The position numbers were made by a program, and so were the translations under genes. Below, piece after piece: positions 17,019 to 25,303 of a stretch of DNA of 64,000 nucleotides. The stretch's first letter is position 1. Each line of letters starts with the position of its first letter. This DNA is from Pseudomonas fluorescens (GTDB lineage: Bacteria; Pseudomonadota; Gammaproteobacteria; Pseudomonadales; Pseudomonadaceae), in contig NZ_MSDF01000001.1 in NCBI RefSeq assembly GCF_002022275.1, forward strand, positions 1 through 64,000, given 5' to 3'. Below the pieces are notes generated by a model. The model made no database searches. It was not told where the DNA came from and saw nothing but the letters and a program-made list of their open reading frames with translations.

Positions 17019-17052
17019 AAAAAACCCAGGCAGATAACTATCTGGCTGGGTT
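17019..17052 (-). terminator. Rho-independent terminator after the periplasmic protein gene
   Basis: Inverted repeat AACCCAG / CTGGGTT with an inner CAGATA / TATCTG stem, and a run of six A on the left, which is a T-run for minus-strand transcripts. It lies between the convergent ends of the acetyltransferase and the minus-strand gene at 17106, and can also form a hairpin for the plus-strand transcript. Confidence 0.75.
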
Positions 17053-17105
17053 ATCGATCAATTCAGTACAGCAGCGACTCATCCTGAACACCGCGCATCA
17101 CCGTA

Positions 17106-17552
17106 TTATTTCGAGGTGCAGGTCTCAACACCGTTGCCACCGCCCATGTATTCAGGCTCGTAGTAGGTCTTTTCGATCTTGAACTTTCCTTTGGACGGGC
17201 TGCTGACTTTCGCCAACGCCACGCCAAAGTCCTTTTTGGAAGGATCGACGTTGACGAAGTTCATCGCTAAATGATCACGGTCAGCGACGACGGAACCGTT
17301 GTAGACAAGCGCTCCATCGGCTTCGACCTTGGCTTTATAACCACCGAATTTACCCGAGCTGTACTTGCTGTCGAGTGTCAGTGTCATCTCACTTTTGCCT
17401 TCGCCATCGTGCACGTCCGTGCCCACACATTCATACACACCACTGATATCAACGCCAGAAAACGGCTTGAAGGTGGTTTTTGCTTCCGCCGCATGGCTGG
17501 CGCCAGCGATCAGGCAGAGGGAAGCGGCTACAACTGAAGCGAGTTTTTTCAT
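17106..17552 (-). CDS. Unknown periplasmic protein
   Basis: About 148 residues from the ATG at 17552, with a clear Sec signal peptide (MKKLASVVAASLCLIAG, cleavage after SHA). The mature part is beta-rich (GVYECVGTDVHDGEG, MTLTLDSKYSSGKFGGYK) and has two Cys, one near residue 39 and one four residues from the end, able to form a disulfide. I do not recognise a named family; small lipocalin-like or adhesin-like beta proteins in Pseudomonas look similar. Monocistronic with its own terminator. Confidence 0.75.
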   Translation of the reverse strand: MKKLASVVAASLCLIAGASHAAEAKTTFKPFSGVDISGVYECVGTDVHDGEGKSEMTLTLDSKYSSGKFGGYKAKVEADGALVYNGSVVADRDHLAMNFVNVDPSKKDFGVALAKVSSPSKGKFKIEKTYYEPEYMGGGNGVETCTSK

Positions 17553-17703
17553 GAAAATGCTCTCAGGATGGGCGGGGTAATGTGCCGGCAGTTGATCGCC
17601 TGAAGCACTTTTCATCCTGTGGTTCTACTAGACGTTTGTCGAATAACATTTAATTTATGAACAGACGTGCCGGCGCTTACGCAAGAGGGCTGAGAGAAGC
17701 TTT

Positions 17704-17811
17704 GTGGGCCATGTGAGCGAGGGCGTGACCAATGACTACAAGCGAGACGATGAAGAAATCGTTTGGCCCGAGGCAGTTCCCGAACAGGGTATCAATGAAA
17801 TCACCCAGTAG
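17704..17811 (+). pseudogene. Orphan C-terminal coding fragment next to the att site
   Basis: A frame of 35 codons with natural codon use ends in TAG at 17811 (VTNDYKRDDEEIVWPEAV near the middle). It lacks a convincing start and ribosome site, although GTG codons exist at 17704 and 17713. It looks like the tail of a gene cut off when something inserted or was lost beside the tRNA. I do not recognise the family. Confidence 0.3.
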
Positions 17812-17824
17812 TTTTGCGCAGGCA

Positions 17825-17850
17825 CAAAAAAGCCGATCTATATGATCGAC
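17825..17850 (-). terminator. Terminator of the truncated tRNA-Pro gene
   Basis: Minus-strand hairpin GTCGATC / GATCGGC with loop ATATA followed by a T-run (AAAAAA on the plus strand, 17826-17831). It lies about 30 bases beyond the tRNA 3' end, where a tRNA terminator is expected. Its survival supports the idea that the tRNA fragment is the original chromosomal 3' end. Confidence 0.7.
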
Positions 17851-17878
17851 TTAAGTGTTTGATTTAATTCAGGAATAA

Positions 17879-17923
17879 TGGTCGGGACGGAGTGATTCGA
17901 ACACTCGACCCCTAGCACCCCAT
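17879..17923 (-). other. 3' half of tRNA-Pro(GGG): integrase attachment site
   Basis: On the minus strand the 45 bases ending at 17879 read as anticodon loop ATGGGGT (GGG anticodon), 3' anticodon stem GCTAG, variable loop, T-arm (GAGTG TTCGAAT CACTC) and acceptor CGTCCCGACCA. The 5' half is missing: sequence to the right is unrelated. This is the classical duplicated 3' end of a tRNA used by tyrosine integrases, and an integrase gene starts 160 bases away. The intact tRNA should lie at the far end of the element, outside this window. Confidence 0.85.
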
Positions 17924-18083
17924 CTCCTTTTTCATACTTCTTGAAAGCTTCCAAAATTTTACTCTGGATTTTTCTAAGCTAGTATTTACTTGAGCTCCAG
18001 CGGTGTTCTGCTCTACGAGAGTCCAGTAACGTCCATCAAGAGCCGACGTTTTTGTGGGGGTAAAAGTAGGGGGAGTCCGTTTC

Positions 18084-19538
18084 ATGGCCAAAATTACCAT
18101 CAAAGAACTCGAGTCGCTGACCGCCAATGATGCCGGCCGCATCGTCAGGGAGGATGGCAATCTCGCCGGTCGAATTTCCGTGCGTAAGGACGGTGTGTCG
18201 GTCAGCTTTTTCTATCGGTATCGCTGGGGCGACCAGAACAAAGAGTACGCCTGCGGAACCTGGCCGCGCAAATCCCTGACGGACATACGCAAGGCCCGCA
18301 ACCAGGCACGTGCGCTCATCGATGAGCAGATCAATCCCAACGAACACAAGAAAACCGCCAAGGCACAGGCGCATGCCGCAACGAACGCAGAAGCCGAGCA
18401 GGTAAAAACGGCGAAGGTGCAAACGCTGACCGTCCAGGATCTGGCCAAAGCCTGGCTGTTGGACGGCGTGGCGCGCAAAGATGGCAATGCCGAGTTGCAA
18501 CGGCGCTTTAGTAAGGACCTTTACCCAGCACTCGGCAAGACCGCGGTGAACAATGTTTCGGAACACGATATTCGGGCGCTGATCCGCACCGTGGTCAACC
18601 GCGGCGCTCACCGTCAAGCCATCAGCTTCTTCGCCGACCTCACCCAGATGTTCAGCTGGGCTAGAAAGCGCCAACCTTGGCGGGCGTTACTGGTGGAGGG
18701 GGATCCGACGGAACTGGTCGACATCTCCCCCCTGATCCCTGCCGACTACGAAGCGGAAAGAAGCCGGATCCTTTCCCCGGCTGAGCTGTTGGAACTGCAC
18801 ACCCGCTTCCAGCAAATGACTGCCGATTACGACGCCCTCCCCGCGGGCCAAAAATACGACGGCATTCGACCGCTAAAGAAGGAAACGCAACTCGCGCTCT
18901 GGATTAGCCTGGGCACGCTGTGCCGGATTGGTGAGTTGCTCCAGGCCGAATGGAAGAATGTCGATCTGGACCGGCAGACCTGGTTCCTCCCCAGCGAAAA
19001 CGTCAAAGGCACCCGGGGCAAGAAACAGGACCACCATGTCTTCCTCTCCCCCTTCGCCTTGCATTTCTTTCAAGAGCTCAAAACCCTGACGGGAGACTCC
19101 CAGTGGTGCTTTCCGAACAAGCAGGATGACGGACATGTGGACGTGAAAGTGGTGAGCAAGCAGGTGGGTGACCGTCAAGCCCGGTTCAAAAACCGCAAGG
19201 CCCTCTCCAGACGGTGCCATGACGATACCCTGGTCCTTGCCGACGGCCAAAACGGCGACTGGACGCCGCATGACTTGCGCCGCACGGGGGCGACCATGAT
19301 GCAAGCCTTAGGCGTTAGCCTGGACGTCATTGATCGCTGCCAAAATCATGTACTGGCCGGCTCTCGGGTGAGACGCCACTACTTGCATCACGACTATGCC
19401 GACGAGAAGAAAAACGCCTGGAACCTGCTGGGCGATCGACTCAGTGCGGTGCTGTCCTCGACCTACGAGCACACGCCAAACGAGTCGAAGTTGTCTTTTC
19501 CAGCGTACACGACGAAAGAGCCCCGGACATCCTCATAG
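18084..19538 (+). CDS. P4-type tyrosine-recombinase integrase
   Basis: About 484 residues. An N-terminal arm-binding DUF4102-type domain (about 1-90) is followed by a core-binding SAM-like domain (about 120-215) and a catalytic domain with the first Arg in LCRIGELLQAEWKNVDL, the HDLRRTGATMM box, the third conserved His in QNHVLAG, and the nucleophile Tyr in the HYLHHDYADEK segment. The ATG at 18084 follows GGGAG. It lies immediately beside the tRNA-Pro fragment and should catalyse integration and excision there. No excisionase gene is obvious. Confidence 0.93.
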   Translation: MAKITIKELESLTANDAGRIVREDGNLAGRISVRKDGVSVSFFYRYRWGDQNKEYACGTWPRKSLTDIRKARNQARALIDEQINPNEHKKTAKAQAHAATNAEAEQVKTAKVQTLTVQDLAKAWLLDGVARKDGNAELQRRFSKDLYPALGKTAVNNVSEHDIRALIRTVVNRGAHRQAISFFADLTQMFSWARKRQPWRALLVEGDPTELVDISPLIPADYEAERSRILSPAELLELHTRFQQMTADYDALPAGQKYDGIRPLKKETQLALWISLGTLCRIGELLQAEWKNVDLDRQTWFLPSENVKGTRGKKQDHHVFLSPFALHFFQELKTLTGDSQWCFPNKQDDGHVDVKVVSKQVGDRQARFKNRKALSRRCHDDTLVLADGQNGDWTPHDLRRTGATMMQALGVSLDVIDRCQNHVLAGSRVRRHYLHHDYADEKKNAWNLLGDRLSAVLSSTYEHTPNESKLSFPAYTTKEPRTSS

Positions 19539-19621
19539 GGCTGTTTCACCCTGCGTTCACCGGAATTTAACGTCCCCCTGCTGTGATCCATAATTGGCGA
19601 TGAGCAAAGGTGGCAGATTGC

Positions 19622-20812
19622 ATGTACACATTCGTGAGTTTTACCGTCAAGGAACTGTTCGAAAAAGTATGGCAAACACCCATGGTCAAACTGGCCCACG
19701 AAATTGGTGTTTCCGACGTCGCCGTCGCCAAAGCTTGTCGCAAAGCCGGCATCCCTCTCCCTGGGCGTGGCCATTGGGCCAAATCGGAAAAGCAGCGACA
19801 ACGCAAACCCAAACCTCCTCAGGTCGAAGGCAATGTCCGATTCCAAGTGCTCAACCGTGACAACTCGCTCATCGCGACTGGCACTGATTTGAACTCACCT
19901 ATAGTCCGGCGAACGATTGAAGCCCCCTATCAATTATCCGAGCCTCACGCGCTAGTGAGTCAATGGCTAAAGAGTGCAAAAACGTCGAAGGTCAAGGACG
20001 GCTACCTCAATTACGCAGGCAAGCGCGTCTTGAATGTGATGATTTCATCGACATTGATAGAACGCTGCGCAATCCTTTTTGATGCATTGATCAAAGAGGG
20101 TCAGGCTGAAGGTTGTTCATGGAAGATCAACGCTGAAGGAAAAACAGTCATCACGGTCAACGATGAGCCCATATCTGTGCGACTCGTGGAGCGATTAGAC
20201 AAACATCCGATCCCACCGCCACCGCCCCCAAAACGCCGCCCAGGTGCTCCATGGGAGCCTAATTTCATGTCCCTGCGACGCCCACAGTTTGAATGGGCCT
20301 CAACGGGCGAACTGACGTTTCAGATCGAAGCGCGGATGGATTACGGAGAACGGAAAAACTGGAAGGACACCAAGACCGCGCCGCTCGAGAAAAAACTTTC
20401 TAGCATCCTGGCGGGCTTAAATTCCGCATCAGTTTCTATCAAGGTCCTCAGAGAGAAAGAGGAGGCAAGAAATCGTGAATGGGCTGAAGATGAAAGACGA
20501 CGTCTTGAACGAGCCCGTACAACAGAGACTCAACGTCGCCTCAGACTGAGCGTCGTTAAACATACTGAGCGATGGGAACGAGCCGAGCGCTTACGAGCCT
20601 TCATAAAAGCGGTGGAAGATCGGCTGAAAATTGCCCCGATCGCAGATCAAGAAATGGTAAATCCTTGGATCGACTGGGCTCGCAAGCAGGCTGATCTCTT
20701 GGATCCTTTGAAGGGGAATCTGGCATTCATTACCACGTTGGAGGTAGAGCTAGAAAGCTGGTTCAGTGGCTCACACTACGGACAGGCGGAGAAAGGTTGG
20801 TGGTCTGAGTAG
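19622..20812 (+). CDS. Unknown protein with N-terminal HTH, integrase-linked
   Basis: About 396 residues. The first 50 residues form a helix-turn-helix pattern seen in many unrelated island proteins: LFEKVWQTPMVKLAHEIGVS, then DVAVAKACRKAGIPLPGRGH. A proline-rich stretch (PPPPPPKRRPGAPWEP, near 200-216) separates a middle domain from a strongly charged Glu/Arg-rich region (about 275-320) likely to be coiled coil. No catalytic motif is seen. A GTG at 19610 is an alternative start; the ATG at 19622 has AGGTGG upstream. Lower GC than the core genes. It may be a regulator or structural DNA-binding protein of the element. Confidence 0.75.
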   Translation: MYTFVSFTVKELFEKVWQTPMVKLAHEIGVSDVAVAKACRKAGIPLPGRGHWAKSEKQRQRKPKPPQVEGNVRFQVLNRDNSLIATGTDLNSPIVRRTIEAPYQLSEPHALVSQWLKSAKTSKVKDGYLNYAGKRVLNVMISSTLIERCAILFDALIKEGQAEGCSWKINAEGKTVITVNDEPISVRLVERLDKHPIPPPPPPKRRPGAPWEPNFMSLRRPQFEWASTGELTFQIEARMDYGERKNWKDTKTAPLEKKLSSILAGLNSASVSIKVLREKEEARNREWAEDERRRLERARTTETQRRLRLSVVKHTERWERAERLRAFIKAVEDRLKIAPIADQEMVNPWIDWARKQADLLDPLKGNLAFITTLEVELESWFSGSHYGQAEKGWWSE

Positions 20813-20931
20813 TCGGCAACGATGTAGACCTCAGGAAACACGACTTTGAATGGGCCCTAATCGCAACGTTTAGAGAATTGGTCATCGCAAATTTCCCTAC
20901 TGCTACGCTGTCCTCACACGGAGAATAACCA

Positions 20932-21141
20932 ATGACCAATTCAGACCTGCTCCCTTCCCTGCTTTTCAAGATCAATCAAAACCAACTCGCCCTCGAAGCT
21001 GCCATCATGGAGCTAACACTTTGGGTCGAGCATCGCGGGTCTGCTGAAGTAGCCGAGAATGTTCGCGGTGCACTTGACACAATCAGCAAAAACGAAGAGT
21101 TCATCAAAATGACACTCGCGGTGCTGATGGCGCCGGAGTGA
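20932..21141 (+). CDS. Small unknown protein
   Basis: 69 residues, ATG preceded by GGAGAATAACC. Mostly helical, acidic, no membrane segment or Cys (MTNSDLLPSLLFKINQNQLA). Leu/Ile/Glu pattern suggests a coiled coil or a small dimer. I do not recognise it. It stands alone between the HTH protein and a palindrome at 21174. Confidence 0.6.
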   Translation: MTNSDLLPSLLFKINQNQLALEAAIMELTLWVEHRGSAEVAENVRGALDTISKNEEFIKMTLAVLMAPE

Positions 21142-21173
21142 CGTCGTCTGGAGAGTCGCAAGTCATTGCGAAC

Positions 21174-21192
21174 ACTCAGTACAGTACTGAGT
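21174..21192. promoter_or_regulatory. Perfect palindrome, operator-like
   Basis: ACTCAGTAC-A-GTACTGAGT: two 9-base arms around one base. There is no T-run, so it is more like a protein binding site than a terminator, although it follows the stop of the small gene by about 30 bases. It lies about 220 bases before the broken XRE regulator gene, which might once have acted on it (inference). Confidence 0.45.
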
Positions 21193-21411
21193 TTCTAGAT
21201 ACTACGGAGTGCTGGAACTTCTCCTTCATCGCTGAATTACGAAAACGCAACATCATGATTTTTCTAAACAAATACTGGGCTTCGCGGTTTTTTATTTATA
21301 TACGGAAAAAATAGTGTGCTTGAGGACCCAGTTTGAAAATCGCCTGACCGGCATTAATCAGAATACGAGCGATCAGCGTTCGACGCATTTCCGATTAGAA
21401 AAGAGACGTTT

Positions 21412-21622
21412 ATGAGCGATACTAGTAAGCGACTTAGGGAAGAGCGTGTGCGATTGGAATACACGCAGGCTGCTTTGGCTAAGGTGGGCGGTGTTTTGGT
21501 AAATACGCAATATAAGTATGAGGAGAGTAAGCGAAGTCGAGCGCTTTGTATCTTGCTCTATTAGCTAAAATTGAAGTGATCTTGTGTATGTGTTGACTGG
21601 GAGACGTTCCCAACAGGTCTGA
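21412..21622 (+). pseudogene. Frameshifted XRE-family HTH regulator
   Basis: The start is intact (AAGAGACG then ATG; SDTSKRLREERVRLEYTQAA) and reads a Cro/CI-type helix-turn-helix up to NTQYKYEESKRS. The frame then ends at a TAG. The expected continuation YLALLAKIEVI is found in a second frame and the family tail VYVLTGRRSQQV in a third, ending TGA at 21622. At least two indels therefore broke the gene. Such short XRE proteins are usual repressors of prophages and pyocins in Pseudomonas. Confidence 0.8.
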
Positions 21623-21725
21623 ATGGGCGCCATCCACCCTGCTAAAAAGGGCTGGTACTGTGTTGTGCAAATGGGCGTACACTCGTCATTCAATCGTATG
21701 CATCATGATGCAGGGAAAGTAAGCC

Positions 21726-21983
21726 ATGAACGACGAGAAAAATGAGCTGCATTCAAACAGCCTAGAAGCCTTCGAGTTACTTTCCAAGATCGCTACGGCA
21801 ACCAGCCGATTAGAGGCAATCAAGCTTGATTTTTCTATGCATGCTCTGTTGTGGGGTTCGGAAGCTCATGGAAAGTTAAGCCGACTCGACGCGGATAATT
21901 TATGTATTGTGTTCCGAGTCGCATTTGAAAAGCGCATGTTTGAACTGGCTTCTTCACAAGAGAACACCAAAATTCCAAGATAA
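21726..21983 (+). CDS. Small unknown protein
   Basis: 85 residues from an ATG preceded by GGGAAAG. Sequence is acidic at the N-terminus and helical (LEAFELLSKIATATSRLEAI), with no signal peptide or membrane segment. AT-richer codon use than core genes. Family not recognised; it may belong to the element regulatory group. Confidence 0.6.
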   Translation: MNDEKNELHSNSLEAFELLSKIATATSRLEAIKLDFSMHALLWGSEAHGKLSRLDADNLCIVFRVAFEKRMFELASSQENTKIPR

Positions 21984-22106
21984 CTTCCCCAGATCTGGAG
22001 ACACCTTTATATTGCCTGGACTGCCGTCGACACGGTTAATATCTGTGTCTGCCTAGACTGGTCCGTCGACTTGCAAATCGTTTCCAATGCATCGCTCCCC
22101 TCCCCC

Positions 22107-22484
22107 CTAACGCACATCATTCAGTGCGTCAATCAGTTCACTTTTACGCATAGTCGAGCGTCCTGCTATCCGGTGTTTACGAGCTCGGTCCATCAGCTCA
22201 TTTTTGCTCATGTCCTCTAATAGCTGATCAGGACGCGGGACCGCTCGTCGTGTCGCTGCAGCTCGCAGGACTGATGATTCTCGGGCTTTAGCTTTTGTAG
22301 CTCCGCTTGTCTTCTGGCCAGAGCCACCCTTCCGGTTACCGCCACCTGATTGTTTATTTACTGTTCCCCAAGCACGGCTTTCGGCCTGATCTTTGGACAC
22401 CCCTTTTGCCTCGTAGCTATCTTCAATATGTTCTGCTTTACGTTTTTGCTTGTCGGTGTACTTATCTTTATTCCCACGTGGCAT
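22107..22484 (-). CDS. Basic DNA-binding-like protein with Rho_N/SAP-type C-terminus
   Basis: 125 residues, very basic. The N-terminal half (MPRGNKDKYTDKQKRKAEHI, AESRAWGTVNKQSGGG) matches small proteins that Pseudomonas annotations call plasmid stabilisation protein; ChaB-like proteins share the RAWG.VNK text. The C-terminal 40 residues (MSKNELMDRARKHRIAGRS, MRKSELIDAL) form a helix-extended-helix like the Rho N-terminal or SAP domain, which binds nucleic acid. The ATG at 22484 has a GGA site upstream. Probably an accessory stress-type gene; the plasmid name should not be taken literally. Confidence 0.75.
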   Translation of the reverse strand: MPRGNKDKYTDKQKRKAEHIEDSYEAKGVSKDQAESRAWGTVNKQSGGGNRKGGSGQKTSGATKAKARESSVLRAAATRRAVPRPDQLLEDMSKNELMDRARKHRIAGRSTMRKSELIDALNDVR

Positions 22485-22746
22485 AGTTCCATCCTCCTAG
22501 TTGCTAAGCAATCCGCCTAAAACTGTAGAGCGCCGAAACGAAACCGGGTTCAGGCCAACCGATAAAAGGTTTCTCGAACACCATTGCCAATGTCAACTGC
22601 CTTCGGGCTAGAAAGCCTCATCATTAATATGGGCACATCACTCGTTTAGCAGCGCCTAACCAAATCAGGCAATTCATCTCAATCACCATTAATTGATGTA
22701 TATGTCTTTGGCCTAAGCGATTAACGACCGCCCGGACCATCAATCA

Positions 22747-22896
22747 CTACTCATTATCATCGGCCCTGCCCTCTTGCATCTGTACAGAAGACTTCGTGCC
22801 ACTCGAATTGCCTTTCGTTGCCTTATCGGCGTTGTCAAAACATCCATGAAGCATGAAGGCGCTGCACAAAGCTAAACAAATAGATAACCTTTTCAT
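22747..22896 (-). CDS. Small lipoprotein
   Basis: 49 residues from the ATG at 22896, preceded by AAGGTG at good spacing. The N-terminus MKRLSICLALCSAFMLHGC is a short signal with a lipobox-like end before Cys19. The rest is hydrophilic with Lys, Ser, Asp and Glu (DNADKATKGN...RADDNE). Too short to be called by length filters, but start, ribosome site and signal agree. Function unknown. Confidence 0.65.
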   Translation of the reverse strand: MKRLSICLALCSAFMLHGCFDNADKATKGNSSGTKSSVQMQEGRADDNE

Positions 22897-23470
22897 GATC
22901 GTTCACCTTCCAGCAAGTGGTTCATAAAAGGCACGAGATTTCAGACCGATCATCGCACCCCATTTAGCTTACTTTTCAAAGTCCGACTTTAAGCGGGAGC
23001 CACCATAAACTTAGGCGTGCTGTGCTTTTTTCCACTACTGAGGTGCCGAACGCTCGCGCGTCGCACCTAGGTACAGCTTGTTCTCCACTCATACCTGCGC
23101 CTTTAACGGCATCAGCCATCGTTGGTCGTTGACGCACCTCAGCCGGAATAATTTTTGAATGGCTAGTAGCCATCAAAACCAGCAAGCTTATTCAGCACCT
23201 TCTGCATCTCGGTAAAAAGTACGTAACATCCTCTTTGTGCCACTCAAGGCGAGCGGAGAAACAGAAAGTTTGTCCGGCTCACGAGTGGATCTTCCAATAA
23301 ACACTGCCCCCCCGATTGTCGAGAGCGCAATGGCGAACTTATGACGGCTTTTGAACATCCCCCCTCAAACTGCCTTGACTCTAAGCGCTCAATACACTTC
23401 AGTAAGCAAAGAGATTTATCTTCACAAAAAACCATTCCGATACCAGCCGGCAAAGAATTGGCTAATCAGC
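22897..23470. other. Gene-poor stretch with coding-like debris
   Basis: No gene I can support. On the minus strand a frame at 22976-23185 (MATSHSKIIPAEVRQRPTM near its start) and a short tail EMQKVLNKLAGF ending near 23170 in a different frame look like debris of older genes. The stretch up to 23470 is the 3' flank of the formaldehyde dehydrogenase. No T-run hairpin was found. Confidence 0.3.
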
Positions 23471-24610
23471 TCACACTGCTGGTTTGAGCACGACCTTCGT
23501 CCAGCCATCGTCACGTGCGTCGAAATGCTTATAAGCATCTGGGCCCTCAGCGAGCTTGAGACGGTGAGAAATGATCTGAGAAGGTTTAGCACGTCCATGG
23601 TGAATGAGCTCGGCAAGGCGGCGGTTGTAGACCTTGACATTGGCCTGGCCGGTTCGAATCTGCTGGCCCTTAAACCAAAAGGCACCGAAGTCGAAGGCCA
23701 TCTTTCCCGCCTTTGCCAGCTCATTTTTTGCACCTAGATCCTGCGGAACGAATACGCCTACAACGCCGATCCCGCCGGTGGCTTTGGTTGAAGCGACAAG
23801 GTTATTCATGGTCAGGTGATTTACTTCATGACCGTTGCGATCGCAGCATTGGTAACCCACACACTCACAGCCGCGATCCGTGCCTTTGCCATGGGTCAGA
23901 TTCAATATTTGATCCACTGCTTCCTTTTCGAGCGAGTTGATGGGCGTGGCGCCAATCTGAGCGGCCAGCTTCAAACGGTCAGGATGGTTATCGACCACAA
24001 AGACTTGGGAGGCGCCCTTGATCATGGCTGAATGGGCTGCCATCAATCCCACCGGTCCGGCGCCGTAGATGGCGATGCTTTCTCCAGGAAGCAGGCCGGC
24101 CAACTCGGTCGCATGCCAACCCGTAGGGAAAATGTCAGATAGCATGACGTAGTCCTCTTCACGCTCTTGTGCGTCATCGGGCAACACCAGACAGTTGAAG
24201 TCGGCGTACGGCACTCGAAGCAGCTCAGCCTGCCCGCCTTGATAGGGTCCCATGTCGGCAAACCCATAGGCCGCACCGGCACTCCCTGGGTTAGCCGTCA
24301 GGCAAAAACCGGTCAGGCCCTTCTCACAATTTTCGCAAAAACCGCAGCCGATGTTGAACGGCAAGCAAACTCGGTCGCCTATCTTGACCCGATCAACCCC
24401 TACACCAACTTCAATCACCTCGCCCAAATTCTCATGCCCAAAAACTCTTCCAGCTTCAAACGAGGTTCGGCCTTCGTACATGTGCAGATCAGATCCGCAG
24501 ATGTTGGTGGCGGTTACGCGCACCAAAACATCGGTAGGCTTTTCGATCTTAGCGTCCGGTACATTTTGCACACTGACGTCACGAGGGCCGTTGTAAACAA
24601 TAGCTTTCAT
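23471..24610 (-). CDS. fdhA: Glutathione-independent formaldehyde dehydrogenase
   Basis: 379-residue zinc-dependent medium-chain dehydrogenase that oxidises formaldehyde to formate with tightly bound NAD (family knowledge). Catalytic zinc ligand region TNICGSDLHMYEGR, GHENLGEV, and four structural-zinc Cys in CGFCENCEKGLTGFC. Rossmann GAGPVGL near 180. The long insert ECVGYQCCDRNGHE and the DIFPTGWHA text are typical of the Pseudomonas glutathione-independent enzyme. Single gene transcribed on the minus strand; a ribosome site GGGAGAACGC precedes the ATG. Confidence 0.93.
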   Translation of the reverse strand: MKAIVYNGPRDVSVQNVPDAKIEKPTDVLVRVTATNICGSDLHMYEGRTSFEAGRVFGHENLGEVIEVGVGVDRVKIGDRVCLPFNIGCGFCENCEKGLTGFCLTANPGSAGAAYGFADMGPYQGGQAELLRVPYADFNCLVLPDDAQEREEDYVMLSDIFPTGWHATELAGLLPGESIAIYGAGPVGLMAAHSAMIKGASQVFVVDNHPDRLKLAAQIGATPINSLEKEAVDQILNLTHGKGTDRGCECVGYQCCDRNGHEVNHLTMNNLVASTKATGGIGVVGVFVPQDLGAKNELAKAGKMAFDFGAFWFKGQQIRTGQANVKVYNRRLAELIHHGRAKPSQIISHRLKLAEGPDAYKHFDARDDGWTKVVLKPAV

Positions 24611-24810
24611 TGCGTTCTCCCAGAGGCAAGACGAAAGGGAATTTTCGTCAGCGCATGTTTATCTGTCCGGAAGAGGAAATCGTATGTTCAAGAAATCCAC
24701 CTGCAGCCTGACGAGCGGTAATTCTCAGATCCGATCAAAAAAGTCTGAATTATTCGCCCGTACGTCCCTCTCTCATCTAAACCGTTAGGAGATTGATTGG
24801 AGGAGTTGTC

Positions 24811-25047
24811 TTGAGTTATCTGGACTGGGTTCAGTGGCCTGCCATGGCAGTAACAGTGGTCGCGGCGTGGCTTATCGGCTCTCAACGCCCGGCGAGAAGA
24901 ATGGCGGGGTTCTTCTGCTTCATATTGAGCAATATTCTTTGGGTTATATGGGGTGCTTACGCTGGGGCCTATGCATTGATCGTGCTGCAGATCTGCCTCT
25001 GTTCGATGAACCTGCGCGGGTTTAAGAAGAATTTTCAGAGTCAGTAA
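24811..25047 (+). CDS. Small membrane protein, paralogue A
   Basis: About 78 residues from a TTG at 24811, with GGAGG seven bases before it. Begins MSYLDWVQWPAMAVTVVAAW and has three hydrophobic helices (about 8-24, 30-48, 53-68), then a short basic tail (LRGFKKNF). It is clearly related to the protein encoded convergently at 25055-25303: both have DWVQWPAM, WLIGSQRP or WFIGSQRP, FILSN.LWV.WG and a MN.RGF end. The three-helix pattern with NxLWxxWG recalls half-transporters such as SemiSWEET or PnuC pieces, but this is only a resemblance. Confidence 0.7.
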   Translation: MSYLDWVQWPAMAVTVVAAWLIGSQRPARRMAGFFCFILSNILWVIWGAYAGAYALIVLQICLCSMNLRGFKKNFQSQ

Positions 25048-25054
25048 TCGCGAT

Positions 25055-25303
25055 TCAACCGGAGGCCCGGTTGCCGCGTTGATTTTTCCTGAACCCGCGA
25101 GCGTTCATGCCCAGCAAAATGCACTCGAGCGTAATCAGACCGAAAGCATTTGCGTGCCATCCCCAAACAACCCACAGCGCATTGCTGAGGATGAAGCCCC
25201 AGAAAGCAATCATGCGTCGGCGCGGTCGTTGAGATCCGATAAACCAGGCCGAGATGACCGTCACGACCATGGCTGGCCATTGCACCCAGTCAATCAGATC
25301 CAC
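25055..25303 (-). CDS. Small membrane protein, paralogue B
   Basis: 82 residues from a GTG at 25303 (MDLIDWVQWPAMVVTVISAW), with AAGGGG upstream. It has the same three hydrophobic helices and conserved words as paralogue A, whose stop is only seven bases away on the opposite strand, so the pair forms a tail-to-tail inverted gene duplication. Two small related membrane proteins often form a heteromeric transporter (as in small multidrug resistance pairs), but no substrate can be named. Confidence 0.7.
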   Translation of the reverse strand: MDLIDWVQWPAMVVTVISAWFIGSQRPRRRMIAFWGFILSNALWVVWGWHANAFGLITLECILLGMNARGFRKNQRGNRASG

